Assembly: GCA_945901065.1 (NCBI GenBank)
Contig: CAMDKI010000001.1
Span: forward strand, 248,001 to 312,000
Direction: 5' to 3'
Origin: Chitinophaga pinensis
GTDB taxonomy: Bacteria > Bacteroidota > Bacteroidia > Chitinophagales > CAIOSU01
Length of the DNA: 64,000 nucleotides
In this document: positions 44,715 to 53,867 of the stretch, in pieces
Position numbering within the stretch: position 1 is the stretch's first letter
Layout of the letters: each line of letters opens with the position of its first letter
Position numbers and translations under genes: made by a program
The notes under the pieces: model-generated
The model's database searches: none
What the model was told of the DNA's origin: nothing
The model's input: the letters and a program-made list of their open reading frames with translations, nothing else

Positions 44715-45674
44715 ATGAGCACAACCTATAACATCCCTACCGTCGATTTATCTGACTATACGCAAGGCTCGCCGGCGCAAAAGGCTGCATTTGTTGCTGC
44801 ACTTGGCGAGGCGTTTGTGAATACCGGTTTTGTGAAGGTAAAGAACCACGGCATACCTGATAGTTTGATTGCCGACTTTTATAAAGCTGTCGAGGCATTT
44901 TTCGCTTTGCCCAGCGATGTGAAGTATAGCTACGAAGTACCAGGACTAGGTGGCCAGCGGGGCTATACCTCTATTGGCAAAGAACATGCTAAGCATAGTA
45001 CCGTAGGCGATTTGAAGGAGTTTTGGCAGATAGGCCAAACGGTAACCGACAACGACCCTATTAAGGCTCAATACCCCGACAATGTGGCAGTGGCCGAACG
45101 ACCAGAGTTTTTGGCCATCGGCAACCATTTGTATAGCAGCTTTGAAGTGGCTGGCAACCACCTAATGCAGGCTATATCTGTTTACCTTGAATTGGATGAA
45201 GGCCATTTTGATAAAGACTTGCATAATGGTAATAGCATTCTGAGGGCGATACATTACCCACCTATTACCAGTGATCCAAAGTCGGCTATCCGCGCCGAGC
45301 AACACGAGGATATTAACCTGATTACCCTTTTGGTGGGCGCCTCTGCCGATGGCCTGCAATTGCTTACTAAAGAAAACGATTGGTTGGCCATAGTGGCTGG
45401 CCCGGGCGAAATTGTAGTAAACGTGGGCGATATGCTACAGCGCTACACCAACAATGTATTGAAGAGTACCACACACCGGGTTGTAAACCCACCTCGCGAA
45501 CTGTGGCACTTACCGCGCTTGAGCATTCCATTCTTTTTGCACCCGCGCAGCGATATGAGCTTGGCCGTGTTGCCTAGTTGTATAACGGCCGAAAATCCGC
45601 AGCACTATGACGATATTACCGCTGGCGAATACCTGCACGAGCGGTTGGTAGAGATTGGTTTGATTAAAAAATAA
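44715..45674 (+). CDS. 2-oxoglutarate / Fe(II) oxygenase, isopenicillin N synthase family
   Basis: This 319-residue non-heme iron oxygenase has a family N-terminal domain (IPTVDLSDY, VKVKNHGIPDSLIADFYKA) and the double-stranded beta helix with the iron ligands: the HxD motif in EQHEDINLITLLVGA and the distal H with the 2OG-binding R in LKSTTHRVVNPPRE. Members carry out hydroxylation, ring closure or desaturation; the substrate is unknown. Operon partner of the membrane glycosyltransferase by spacing; terminated by a hairpin at 45692. Confidence 0.92.
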   Translation: MSTTYNIPTVDLSDYTQGSPAQKAAFVAALGEAFVNTGFVKVKNHGIPDSLIADFYKAVEAFFALPSDVKYSYEVPGLGGQRGYTSIGKEHAKHSTVGDLKEFWQIGQTVTDNDPIKAQYPDNVAVAERPEFLAIGNHLYSSFEVAGNHLMQAISVYLELDEGHFDKDLHNGNSILRAIHYPPITSDPKSAIRAEQHEDINLITLLVGASADGLQLLTKENDWLAIVAGPGEIVVNVGDMLQRYTNNVLKSTTHRVVNPPRELWHLPRLSIPFFLHPRSDMSLAVLPSCITAENPQHYDDITAGEYLHERLVEIGLIKK

Positions 45675-45691
45675 AGGATGGTAAAACTATA

Positions 45692-45727
45692 AAAAACGCC
45701 GCCTCGTATTAAACGAGACGGCGTTTT
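45692..45727. terminator. Bidirectional terminator between the oxygenase and YceI genes
   Basis: AAAAACGCCG-x-CTCGT pairs with ACGAG-x-CGGCGTTTTT with a single C/A mismatch, loop ATTAA, and runs of A and T outside. Confidence 0.9.
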
Positions 45728-45754
45728 TGTTTTTATCGCAACAAGCTGCTGTAA

Positions 45755-46426
45755 TTACAAAGCGGCTTTGCTGGCTTTCAAGCTTAGTTTAATGCCAATT
45801 TCGTTGTTGATGGCATTGTCACCTAGCTTCTCAAAAAAGCTGGCAGAGTTAAATTTGATGTCGTACAAGGTACGGTCAAAGAAAAACTCGGCAGTGGCTT
45901 CTACTTTATCGTCGGCCAAAGTAACTTTTGCCGGGAAGGTTAGGTTTTTGGTAATTCCTTTGATGGTCAGGTTTCCGCTTATGTCGTGCGTAGCGGTGGT
46001 GTCGCCAGTTTTGGCAGTTGCACCAGTAATTTCAAAAGTAGCGGTTGGGTTTGTAGCAACACTAAAGAAATCGTCCGATTTCAAGTGGCCTAATAGTTTT
46101 GCATGGCCCTCAGTTCCTTTTAGGTCGGTGTTGTCAAGGCTATTCATGTTGATGGTAAAATTACCACCCACCAAGTTTCCACCTTCAACCTTCAAAGTGC
46201 CTTCGGATAGTTTAAGGGTACCTTCGTGGCCGCTACCGGTAATTTTTGAGCCTTTCCAAGTAAGCAAGCTACCAGCGGTATCAACAGTGTAGTTAGATGC
46301 GCCAGCAACTTCGGTGGTTGCAGCAGCGTCGGTTACCTCAGCTTCACTGCCTTCAGGGTTTCCGCCGCACGAAGCAAAGAACAATACAGAAAATGCAAAC
46401 AGCGTTAATAATGTAAAACGTTTCAT
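45755..46426 (-). CDS. YceI family lipoprotein
   Basis: A 223-residue lipoprotein (signal peptide with VLFFASC) with a YceI lipocalin-like domain that binds polyisoprenoid lipids. Seen: SNYTVDTAGSLLTWKGSKIT, GTLKLSEGTLKVEGGNLVGG and NLTIKGITKNLTFPAKVTL. YceI proteins are periplasmic in most bacteria; here it is lipid-anchored. Acidic Ala/Glu linker between lipobox and domain. Isolated gene. Confidence 0.93.
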   Translation of the reverse strand: MKRFTLLTLFAFSVLFFASCGGNPEGSEAEVTDAAATTEVAGASNYTVDTAGSLLTWKGSKITGSGHEGTLKLSEGTLKVEGGNLVGGNFTINMNSLDNTDLKGTEGHAKLLGHLKSDDFFSVATNPTATFEITGATAKTGDTTATHDISGNLTIKGITKNLTFPAKVTLADDKVEATAEFFFDRTLYDIKFNSASFFEKLGDNAINNEIGIKLSLKASKAAL

Positions 46427-46671
46427 GGGTTTGTGGTTTTTTGATTAAAGATGATTGATAAACATATATGGATGGTATTAGTTCAGTTAAGTTGGTATAA
46501 ATGTTCTAACATTGAAGTTGTTTTCTTTTCAAACTGCAATTATTGCAGGTTGGCTGACTTTTCAGCAGGTTTAAACATTTGGCTACAAATTTGTTATCAA
46601 ACCATAGCTGCATTAATTGCGATAGGTTGGCTAAAATAAAAGAATCCGCTGTGCGTCATTATCTTTAGCTT

Positions 46672-46679
46672 TATATTTG
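46672..46679 (+). promoter_or_regulatory. Bacteroidota -7 promoter element for the metallopeptidase gene
   Basis: TATATTTG matches TAnnTTTG 40 bases before the ATG at 46719. Confidence 0.5.
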
Positions 46680-46718
46680 CAATTACGGCAGGAAGTTAAA
46701 ACTAAAAAAATAACAGTT

Positions 46719-47411
46719 ATGTACTTAATCATTTTAATTGGCTCCATAGTAGCGAGCTTAATTGCAGGGCAGGTGCTTAAAAGCCGATTTGCCAAGTATG
46801 CTAAAATACCCCTCCAAACCGGTCTATCGGGCAAGGAAGTGGCAGAACGTATGCTTCGTGAAAACAACATACACGATGTGCGGGTAGTAAGTGTGCCCGG
46901 AAGGCTTACCGACCACTACAACCCTATGGATCGCACCGTAAACCTTAGTCCAGAAGTTTATGAAGGTCGTAGCATTTCATCTGCAGCAGTGGCTGCGCAC
47001 GAGTGCGGACATGCCGTGCAGCATGCACAAGGTTACGCGTGGCTCAAGTTTCGCTCGGCAATGGTGCCAGTGCAGCAGATGAGCGGCACCATTATCAACT
47101 TCGTGTTTATTGGGATGTTCTTTTTAGGTAACGTCATCTTCAATGCTATTCCGTTGGATATAGTGATGCTCACTATCGTTGCTTGTTATGCGGTTTTCTT
47201 CCTTTTCAGTTTGGTTACCTTACCTGTTGAGTTTGACGCTAGTAACCGTGCTTTGGTATGGTTAAAAACCAGCCGTGTAGCCACCGTGGAAGAAAAAGAC
47301 CAAGCCTATGATGCCTTAAAGTGGGCCGCTACTACCTACGTAGTTGCCGCGCTATCTGCTCTGGCCATGCTATTGTACTGGGTAATGCAGTATTTGGGCA
47401 GCAGAGATTAA
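46719..47411 (+). CDS. YugP-like membrane zinc metallopeptidase
   Basis: This 230-residue neutral zinc metallopeptidase has an N-terminal membrane helix (IILIGSIVASLIAGQV), the zinc motif HECGH in AAVAAHECGHAVQHAQGYAW, and two further membrane segments in the C-terminal half. It matches the YugP family (PF04298, inner-membrane peptidase, physiological role unknown). I chose the ATG at 46719 (MYLIILIG) because the longer frame begins at a TTG and its extra 14 residues lack family character. Confidence 0.92.
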   Translation: MYLIILIGSIVASLIAGQVLKSRFAKYAKIPLQTGLSGKEVAERMLRENNIHDVRVVSVPGRLTDHYNPMDRTVNLSPEVYEGRSISSAAVAAHECGHAVQHAQGYAWLKFRSAMVPVQQMSGTIINFVFIGMFFLGNVIFNAIPLDIVMLTIVACYAVFFLFSLVTLPVEFDASNRALVWLKTSRVATVEEKDQAYDALKWAATTYVVAALSALAMLLYWVMQYLGSRD

Positions 47412-47434
47412 GTGTCTTAAAAAATGTTATAAGG

Positions 47435-47465
47435 TGGGCATTTCCGTATGGAGATGCCCATTTTT
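47435..47465 (+). terminator. Terminator after the metallopeptidase gene
   Basis: TGGGCATTTCC (47435-47445) and GGAGATGCCCA (47450-47460) pair around a GTAT loop with one G-T pair; T run follows. Confidence 0.85.
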
Positions 47466-47500
47466 ATTTTGTACCTAAACCTATTTTTTCGGCTGAAAAA

Positions 47501-49591
47501 CTAGACTGTAACTGGTGCTTTCATTGTTCGAGATGATGCATTTCGGTCTGAGATACCAACAGGCTCCCTTCTCAACCACTCCGCATCAACCCTCCTAATG
47601 AATTTAGAGATGTGCTGTAGGTTGTATGGGCGGGTTTTCATTACGTCTTGCAGCGCCTCGCGATGCAGCGGCTTCAAGTCGATGGCCAACTGTGCTGTAG
47701 ATAGTAACTTAAAGGCCTTAGTTTCCATTGGCAAGCCATTTCGTAACCATTCGGCCACATCGTGGTCTACTTTCAGGTTGGTACTTTCCAATAGGTTAGG
47801 CTGCTCTGGTCCGGCGGCATACAGGTGGCGGTAGTATTCCTGCGCATCGTGCCACAGGGCTTCAAATCCCTCGGGCAATAACTTACTATCCAATAGTTGC
47901 AGCGAGGTCTCAAATACACACTCCGTTACTTCCTTCCAATAGCAGAACGAGGCCAAGCCCGCATATTTGTAGAATATGTTGTCGCCCAAGCCTTCATCCT
48001 CCAGCAGCTTATAGTTCGCTTCGTTTTCATAATAGGCAATGGCATCTTCTTCGGTATCAAACAGCTCTCCTTTAGTCTCGTTTATAAAACCCTCCATAAA
48101 GTGGGTAAGCCCAGGGTGGCGCTGCATGGCTTGGGTTACGGCATGCAGCCAATCCCAGCTGCTGATGCCGTTGCGGTTCATAAAATCAACAATGGGCCTA
48201 AAGCGACCGTGATTCCAGAAGGCACCAATAGCCACATGGTATTTGCGGGCCGTTAAGTAGTCATCAAAGCTCATAGCTGCCGATGATACAATGATTTCCT
48301 CTACCTCGAACACCTTTTTGCCATGATACACGCCAAAGCTCTTAGGTAGCAGGCGGTATTTGGTGTTGTAGGCATATTGTTGGCGCGATGCGGCTGTTTC
48401 CATTTCAGAGCCTTTGAGCAATATGGCTTGGAAGTTATTGAGCCGCGAAGTGCCTAGATCAATCAGTTTGCGTAACGAGCCCATGTGCGACTCCAAGCTA
48501 TCGCCCGGCAAACCCAGTATCAGGTCTGAGTTGGAGCGCATGCCGCGTGCCGTTATCTGGGTCTGTATTTCTTCATAGGCTTCTAGCTGTATGTTGCTGC
48601 GCTTCACGTTCTCTAGCACGTCATGGTCCAACGATTGCACAGCCAAGTACATCACCAGCGCCCCATTTACCTTCTCCAACGACTGTATTACCCGCTCCGC
48701 TTGGTTTTTGCCCGTGGTGGCATTGATTATGAGCGGGTATTGGTATTCCTTTTGTATTTCGCCAATGTAGGTCGATACCTCAATATCGCGCTCAAACATA
48801 CCATAGTTGGGGTCGGCTATTACTAGTGTTTTCATGTGCGGTGCCACTTGGTGCACCTTCTGGCCGATGTAGTATATCTCCTCCTTAATGCGCTCTAGGC
48901 TAAAATAGCTCACTTTGGTGTACCACTTTACGCCCTGCACACAAAAGGTGCAGGTAAACGGGCAGCCACGGTTGGTTTCGTATAGCGGGAACAAGCCATC
49001 CTCAAAAAACTCGTCCATAATGCCCGTAAGCCAAGGCGACGGTATTTCATCCAGATTTTTAGACCTAGGCTTTAAGCTAGTAGCAATGTAGGTGCCATTG
49101 TGGTTGTACACCGCCGAGTGTATGTCGCGTTGCAGCAGCTTTTCAATGCTATAGCCATCCTCTATAAACCATTGCACTAGGTCGGTGGCCATAAAGTCGC
49201 CCTCGCTGGTTACGTATATATCCACGGCTGGCCGCTCCTTCACAAAGGCAATGCGGCGGTCATCTTCCAGCGGAAAGTTAGGGCCGCCCATTACTATCAG
49301 CGCATTCGGGTTCAGTTGCTTTACCTTTTCGGCGTAGTAGTAGCTCAAGCTGCAGTTCCACATGTAGTTGGTCAGCATCAGCACATCGGGCACTTGCTGG
49401 GCCAGCGCCTCGTCCAGCTTGTTCGGGAAAGCGAAAATGCGCGAGTTTACCTGCGGTAGCCTTTCATCCATTACCGCCTTCATATAACCCACGCCCAAAG
49501 GCATAGAATCATTGTATGCGTTGCCGTGCAACACATGCCGAAGATCCGCCAAGTAGACGGTAAGAGGTTTAAAGTCAGTTAGTATACCCAT
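47501..49591 (-). CDS. B12-binding domain radical SAM protein
   Basis: A 696-residue radical SAM enzyme. N-terminal B12-binding-like Rossmann segment (PDVLMLTNYMWNCSLSYYYA, LIVMGGPNFPLE) is followed by the radical SAM core with the CxxxCxxC cluster in RGCPFTCTFCVQG, then KTLVIADPNYGMFERD. It lacks the full DXHXXG B12 motif as far as I see, so cobalamin binding is inferred from domain type. The reaction is unknown; similar proteins modify peptides, lipids or natural products. It starts with MGILTDFKPL. It is a lone gene. Confidence 0.88.
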   Translation of the reverse strand: MGILTDFKPLTVYLADLRHVLHGNAYNDSMPLGVGYMKAVMDERLPQVNSRIFAFPNKLDEALAQQVPDVLMLTNYMWNCSLSYYYAEKVKQLNPNALIVMGGPNFPLEDDRRIAFVKERPAVDIYVTSEGDFMATDLVQWFIEDGYSIEKLLQRDIHSAVYNHNGTYIATSLKPRSKNLDEIPSPWLTGIMDEFFEDGLFPLYETNRGCPFTCTFCVQGVKWYTKVSYFSLERIKEEIYYIGQKVHQVAPHMKTLVIADPNYGMFERDIEVSTYIGEIQKEYQYPLIINATTGKNQAERVIQSLEKVNGALVMYLAVQSLDHDVLENVKRSNIQLEAYEEIQTQITARGMRSNSDLILGLPGDSLESHMGSLRKLIDLGTSRLNNFQAILLKGSEMETAASRQQYAYNTKYRLLPKSFGVYHGKKVFEVEEIIVSSAAMSFDDYLTARKYHVAIGAFWNHGRFRPIVDFMNRNGISSWDWLHAVTQAMQRHPGLTHFMEGFINETKGELFDTEEDAIAYYENEANYKLLEDEGLGDNIFYKYAGLASFCYWKEVTECVFETSLQLLDSKLLPEGFEALWHDAQEYYRHLYAAGPEQPNLLESTNLKVDHDVAEWLRNGLPMETKAFKLLSTAQLAIDLKPLHREALQDVMKTRPYNLQHISKFIRRVDAEWLRREPVGISDRNASSRTMKAPVTV

Positions 49592-49950
49592 TTTACATCG
49601 TTAATATACGACGGTTATCCGAAACTTGCAAGCCTGCTTTAATTATGGGTCGTTTATTAGGGTTTTGTCGTGTACTTTGGGCTATTTTATGTTTTTTGTT
49701 ATGTAAATAATAAAAATATAAGTTATTGATAATCAATGTAATAAATAAAAATTTAATTTAATTTAATTGATAATTTGCTCGGTCGCGAATCGGTTGTTAT
49801 CTTGTATATAGTGGTTTTTGGTTGTAGCCATAAATAACTTGCTCCATTCCCTACCTGCGGCAGGCAGGCTAGAGACTCGCAATCCGTTTCGTCCTCATCA
49901 AATGGACGAGTTGATTATATAAATTACCATTTTCAACACCCTTAACCCAT
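49592..49950. other. Intergenic region, no gene seen
   Basis: This 360-base stretch has an AT-rich run at about 49690-49780 and a palindromic-type motif at about 49850-49870 (CCTGCGGCAGG). A similar CTGCC/GGCAG motif recurs at about 56407-56427, so it is probably part of an interspersed repeat. No coding sequence is supported. Confidence 0.5.
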
Positions 49951-50027
49951 CGTACCTTGTACATCGTACATCGTACCTCGTACCACATAAATCATAAATC
50001 GTACATCGTACCTCGTAAATCGTACTT
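49951..50027 (+). repeat. Heptad array, consensus CGTACNT, 11 units
   Basis: Eleven in-register units such as CGTACCT, TGTACAT, CGTACAT, CATAAAT and CGTAAAT run from 49951 to 50027. The ATG of the next gene is 10 bases beyond the end. Confidence 0.95.
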
Positions 50028-50036
50028 CCAAACTAA

Positions 50037-51041
50037 ATGCGACCCACAAAGCTAACCCACAGCCTACTTCAGGCTTTCCAATCGGTGCTCACCGATGAGC
50101 TGGCTGCTATTGCCTTTACCGAAGAAGAACTCGTTTGGCAGGCCAACCAGCAACTGCCCAACCATGAGCGCATTAGCTACCGAACCTATCAGCGCTACAA
50201 GGCCGATATCTTGTACATGGAAGAAGAGGGATTACCTGATAATAATGAAGAATTGGTGCCCATGCCCTCCGATGACGGCGATAACGATGCCGACCTAGTG
50301 CGACAAATGTACGTGTGCCTAAAAGATGCTCTGATGAAGCAAAAACTAGCCCTAGTGAGGGGTGTATATGAGGCAAAGCCCAACTGGCGGCGCTATACTT
50401 GGATGCTAGAGCGCAAGTTCCCTGATTTTAGGTTGAAACTACCGCCCGCTCTTGGCGCCACTTTGGTAAACGATAAAAAGGCGGATAGCCCGAAAGGCGA
50501 GGCTAAAAAAGAAAGGAAAGCACCTGAAACAGAAGCGGAAAAACAGCAGCGATACAAAGACTGGGCTGCGAAACAAGCCGCAGAAAAGGCACTCATTAAA
50601 CCCCCTACGGTAGAGGAGAAATGGAAGAGTACGTATAATCAGCCCTGGAAACCCATGTTCTTTGGCGGTCAGGCCTATTTTAAGCTTAACGATATAAAGG
50701 AGATGGAGGAAGAAATGGAACGCGATGTGGCAGCAGGCTACGTAAACCCTTATGCCCACTTGGAGTATAGGCGTGAGCCGCTGCCGGATGGGGAAACGGG
50801 TTTTTACAAGACATTTGGCATGGGCGAAGAAAAGCTGCCCTTGCTGGTGTATATGCTCCGCGATGCCGATTCGCCAAAAATTGAAGAGCGGCAAGAACTA
50901 TGGGAGAAGCAAGAGCACAGGCGCAAAAACATCATTCGCGCCGAGCAGGGCCTACCGCCCTTAGACCTACCAGAGGAGCTCGATAACCATAATCACACCC
51001 GCCGCTGGTCGGGTAGTATTTTGGGCCATTCGGGTGGGTAG
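50037..51041 (+). CDS. Unknown protein with terminase-small-subunit-like N-terminal half
   Basis: This is a 334-residue soluble, charged protein. The N-terminal part has a helix-turn-helix-like segment (FTEEELVWQANQQLPNHERI, SYRTYQRYKAD) and then KQKLALVRGVYEAKPNWRR, YTWMLERKFPDFRLK, which resembles phage terminase small-subunit or replication-associated proteins. The middle is lysine/glutamate rich (SPKGEAKKERKAPETEAEKQ). No phage genes accompany it, and it is preceded and followed by heptad arrays (its stop ends 3 bases before one). I cannot assign a function. Confidence 0.6.
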   Translation: MRPTKLTHSLLQAFQSVLTDELAAIAFTEEELVWQANQQLPNHERISYRTYQRYKADILYMEEEGLPDNNEELVPMPSDDGDNDADLVRQMYVCLKDALMKQKLALVRGVYEAKPNWRRYTWMLERKFPDFRLKLPPALGATLVNDKKADSPKGEAKKERKAPETEAEKQQRYKDWAAKQAAEKALIKPPTVEEKWKSTYNQPWKPMFFGGQAYFKLNDIKEMEEEMERDVAAGYVNPYAHLEYRREPLPDGETGFYKTFGMGEEKLPLLVYMLRDADSPKIEERQELWEKQEHRRKNIIRAEQGLPPLDLPEELDNHNHTRRWSGSILGHSGG

Positions 51042-51044
51042 TTG

Positions 51045-51100
51045 GTTGCGGGTTGCGGGTTACGAGTTGCGAGTTTCGGGTTGCGAGTTGCGGGTTGGTG
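51045..51100. repeat. Heptad array, consensus GTTACGG (complement of CCGTAAC), 8 units
   Basis: Units GTTGCGG, GTTACGA, GTTGCGA and GTTTCGG lie in register from 51045 to 51100, starting 4 bases after the stop of the preceding gene. Confidence 0.85.
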
Positions 51101-51125
51101 AGCCGTAATATGTAAGCACACAACA

Positions 51126-51269
51126 TTTGTCACCCCGATTTTGGGAGGGGTCTTTGTGAGCCAAAGGCAAAACCACCAAGCACCACCACCCACCCAACGG
51201 TGAAAGCTTCGGTAATTGAACATTAGCACTTCGTCGCAAGAAGATCCCTCTCAAAATCGGGATGACAAA
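51126..51269. repeat. Inverted-repeat element, 144 bases
   Basis: Left arm TTTGTCACCCCGATTTTGGG (51126-51145, continuing AGGG) and right arm beginning CCCTCTCAAAATCGGG (51246-51261) then ATGACAAA (to 51269) are imperfectly complementary, with mismatches. It lies in the 394-base gap before pheT, between two heptad arrays; no gene is visible in it. Confidence 0.75.
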
Positions 51270-51324
51270 TGGGGTAGGCCATGCCCTTCGACAAGCATAA
51301 TGAGGCACCTTGCTTCCCTTCATT

Positions 51325-51395
51325 CGTACCTCGTACATCGTAAATCGTAAATAAAAAGGTCTTGATACTTGATACTCACTTCTTGCTACTATAAG
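51325..51395 (+). repeat. Adjacent CGTACNT and CTTGATA heptad arrays upstream of pheT
   Basis: 51325-51352 has CGTACCT, CGTACAT, CGTAAAT, CGTAAAT. 51361-51395 has CTTGATA, CTTGATA, CTCACTT, CTTGCTA, CTATAAG. Two repeat families lie side by side about 40-110 bases before the pheT start. Confidence 0.85.
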
Positions 51396-51407
51396 CCACT
51401 AAAAACC

Positions 51408-51415
51408 TAACTTTG
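51408..51415 (+). promoter_or_regulatory. Bacteroidota -7 promoter element of pheT
   Basis: TAACTTTG matches TAnnTTTG, 21 bases ahead of the ATG. A TTG lies about 22 bases further upstream, inside the CTTGATA-type array. Confidence 0.6.
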
Positions 51416-51435
51416 CACCAGAACACGCACTGCGC

Positions 51436-53862
51436 ATGAAAATATCATTCAATTGGATAAAAGATTACTTGGATATCGACCTTCCGGCAGCGGAGGTGAG
51501 CCAAGTATTGACGGATATAGGCCTTGAGGTAGAACATATTGAAGAGCACAAAGGCCCAGGCAATGGGCTAGAGGGCTTGGTGGTGGGCCACGTAACCCAC
51601 ATTGAAAAGCACCCCGATGCCGATAAGCTTAGGGTAACTAAAGTGGATGTGGGCACGGGTAAGTTGCTGAATATTGTTTGTGGCGCACCTAACGTGGATG
51701 CTGGCCAGAAGGTAATTGTAGCGACTATTGGGGCTACGTTGCACCCTACCAGCGGCGAGGCGTTTACCATTAAGCGCAGCAAAATACGCGGCGTGGAAAG
51801 CGAAGGTATGTTGTGTGCCGAAGACGAGATAGGCACGGGTGTGAGCCACGATGGCATTAAGCTACTAGCTGCCGATGCGCCCATTGGTATGCCCTTGAAA
51901 GACTACTGGAACGTTAAATCTGATTTTATATTTGAGATTGGCTTGACGCCCAACCGCGCGGATGCCATGGGGCATATTGGTGTTGCCCGCGATTTGCAGG
52001 CGGCCTTGAGTTTCCGCTTGGGCAGGGATGTGAGCTACCATTTACCCCCGATACCTGCTTTTGATGCCCCAAGCAACACGCCCATTACCGTTGAGGTGCA
52101 AGACCTAATTGCTTGCCCACGCTACACGGGCATTACCCTAGAAAACATAACCGTGGCCGAAAGCCCGGCTTGGTTGCAGCAGCGTTTGCAATCGGTGGGT
52201 ATACGCCCCATTAATAATGTAGTGGATGTAACCAACTATATTTTGCTGGAGTTTGCCCAGCCGCTGCATGCTTTTGATGCCGATGCTATTGCTGGCAATA
52301 AGGTAATAGTGCGCACTTGGCCCGAGGGCACCGAGTTTGTTACCCTCGACGACCAAACCCGCAAGCTGCAGTCCGAAGATTTGGTGATAAGCAATGCCCA
52401 AGAGGGTATGTGCATAGCTGGGGTGTTCGGTGGCGCTAAATCGGGTGTGAAGGATAGTACTACCCGTATCTTTTTGGAGAGCGCGCATTTCCATCCTATC
52501 ACCATTCGCAAAACGGCCAACCGACTGAATTTGCGCACCGATGCGGCTCAGAAGTACGAGAAAGGCACCGACCCGAACATTACCGTTACTGCTCTAAAGC
52601 GTGCCGTTAATTTGTTGATTGAGCTGGCAGGTGCTACAGTGGCATCGCCAATAGTGGATGTGTACCCCAACCCGGCACAGCCGTTTAAGGTTACGCTAAA
52701 ATATGCCAACTGCGATAGGCTCATTGGCCACCCGATACCGCCATTGGTAGTAAAGCAGATATTGCAGAAACTAGAAATAGTAATAGTGGGCGAAACCGCC
52801 GAGGCTTTGGCATTGGAAGTACCGCCATTTAAAGTAGACGTTACCCGCGAGGCCGATATTATTGAGGAAGTGTTGCGCATTTATGGTTTCAACAATATTC
52901 CGTTCCCGGCAAGTTTGCGCTTTAGCTTGAGCAACCAAGTGGGCGTTGATAAAGAATTGGTGCAAAATATCTTGGCTAGCCAATTGGCAGGTGGTGGTTT
53001 CCATGAGATAATGGTGAACCCGATTACCAACAGCCAATACATGCAGCAAAACGGTCTGGCCGACGATATGGTGACTTTGCTAAACAGCCTAAACATGGGC
53101 TTGGATGCCATGCGCACCAGCACGTTGTTTGGTGGCTTAGAGAGTATTGCCCACAACGTAAATCGCCGCAACCTCGATTTGAAATTCTTTGAGTTTGGCA
53201 AAACCTACCACAAAACTGCCGATGGCAACTACACCGAGCCAGAGCATTTGTCGTTGTTTGTTACGGGCCAAGCCAACGGCGAAAGCTGGAAAGGCAAACA
53301 AACCCCCAGCGATTTCTTTTTGCTGAAAAGCCAAGTGGAGCAGATATTGGAGCGTTTGGGCGAAAGTGGTTTTGAGCCAGAATATGCCGAAAGTCAGTTG
53401 TTAGAGTATGGTTTGCAATACCGTGCTGGCCAAAAGGTGCTGGTAAGTTTTGGCAAGGTGAGTAAAAAGTTGTTGAAGCAGTTTGATATAAAGCAAGACG
53501 TGTATTACGCCGACCTTAATTGGTCACAGCTATTGCGCCGATTGAACGGACGTAAAACACAATATAAAGAGGTAAGTAAGTTTCCAGGAGTGCGCCGCGA
53601 TTTAGCATTATTGCTTGACAAAGCCGTATCTTATGCCGAAATTGAAAAAATTGCCTTAAGAGAAGTTAAAAGAACATTAAAATCGGTAAATTTATTCGAT
53701 CGTTACGAAGATGCTAAGTTGGGCGATAACAAAAAGAGTTACGCCGTGAGCTTTGAGTTTCAAGACGAGGGAAAAACGCTTACCGACAAAGACGTTGATA
53801 AACTGGTAACGCGGTTGATTGAAACGTATAAAAATGAGTTGGGGGCCGACATCCGCCAATAA
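51436..53862 (+). CDS. pheT: Phenylalanine--tRNA ligase subunit beta
   Basis: PheT is the beta subunit of the alpha2-beta2 phenylalanyl-tRNA synthetase. The 808-residue protein has the N-terminal strand (MKISFNWIKDYLDIDLPAAE), tRNA-binding OB domain (GLVVGHVTHIEKHPDADKLR, VTKVDVGTGKLLNIVCGAPN), B3/4 and B5 domains, the catalytic-like core (VTREADIIEEVLRIYGFNNI), and the C-terminal FDX-ACB anticodon-binding domain (FPGVRRDLALLLDKAVSYAE). pheS is not in the window, so the subunits are not adjacent here. It heads an apparent operon with the coiled-coil protein, zapA and possibly the RNA and rny. Confidence 0.97.
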   Translation: MKISFNWIKDYLDIDLPAAEVSQVLTDIGLEVEHIEEHKGPGNGLEGLVVGHVTHIEKHPDADKLRVTKVDVGTGKLLNIVCGAPNVDAGQKVIVATIGATLHPTSGEAFTIKRSKIRGVESEGMLCAEDEIGTGVSHDGIKLLAADAPIGMPLKDYWNVKSDFIFEIGLTPNRADAMGHIGVARDLQAALSFRLGRDVSYHLPPIPAFDAPSNTPITVEVQDLIACPRYTGITLENITVAESPAWLQQRLQSVGIRPINNVVDVTNYILLEFAQPLHAFDADAIAGNKVIVRTWPEGTEFVTLDDQTRKLQSEDLVISNAQEGMCIAGVFGGAKSGVKDSTTRIFLESAHFHPITIRKTANRLNLRTDAAQKYEKGTDPNITVTALKRAVNLLIELAGATVASPIVDVYPNPAQPFKVTLKYANCDRLIGHPIPPLVVKQILQKLEIVIVGETAEALALEVPPFKVDVTREADIIEEVLRIYGFNNIPFPASLRFSLSNQVGVDKELVQNILASQLAGGGFHEIMVNPITNSQYMQQNGLADDMVTLLNSLNMGLDAMRTSTLFGGLESIAHNVNRRNLDLKFFEFGKTYHKTADGNYTEPEHLSLFVTGQANGESWKGKQTPSDFFLLKSQVEQILERLGESGFEPEYAESQLLEYGLQYRAGQKVLVSFGKVSKKLLKQFDIKQDVYYADLNWSQLLRRLNGRKTQYKEVSKFPGVRRDLALLLDKAVSYAEIEKIALREVKRTLKSVNLFDRYEDAKLGDNKKSYAVSFEFQDEGKTLTDKDVDKLVTRLIETYKNELGADIRQ

Positions 53863-53867
53863 TTACT

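Noticed and set aside
46451-46639. 62-residue plus-strand ORF in the YceI-metallopeptidase gap
   Set aside because: No signal, domain or ribosome-binding context; AT-rich gap and chance length.
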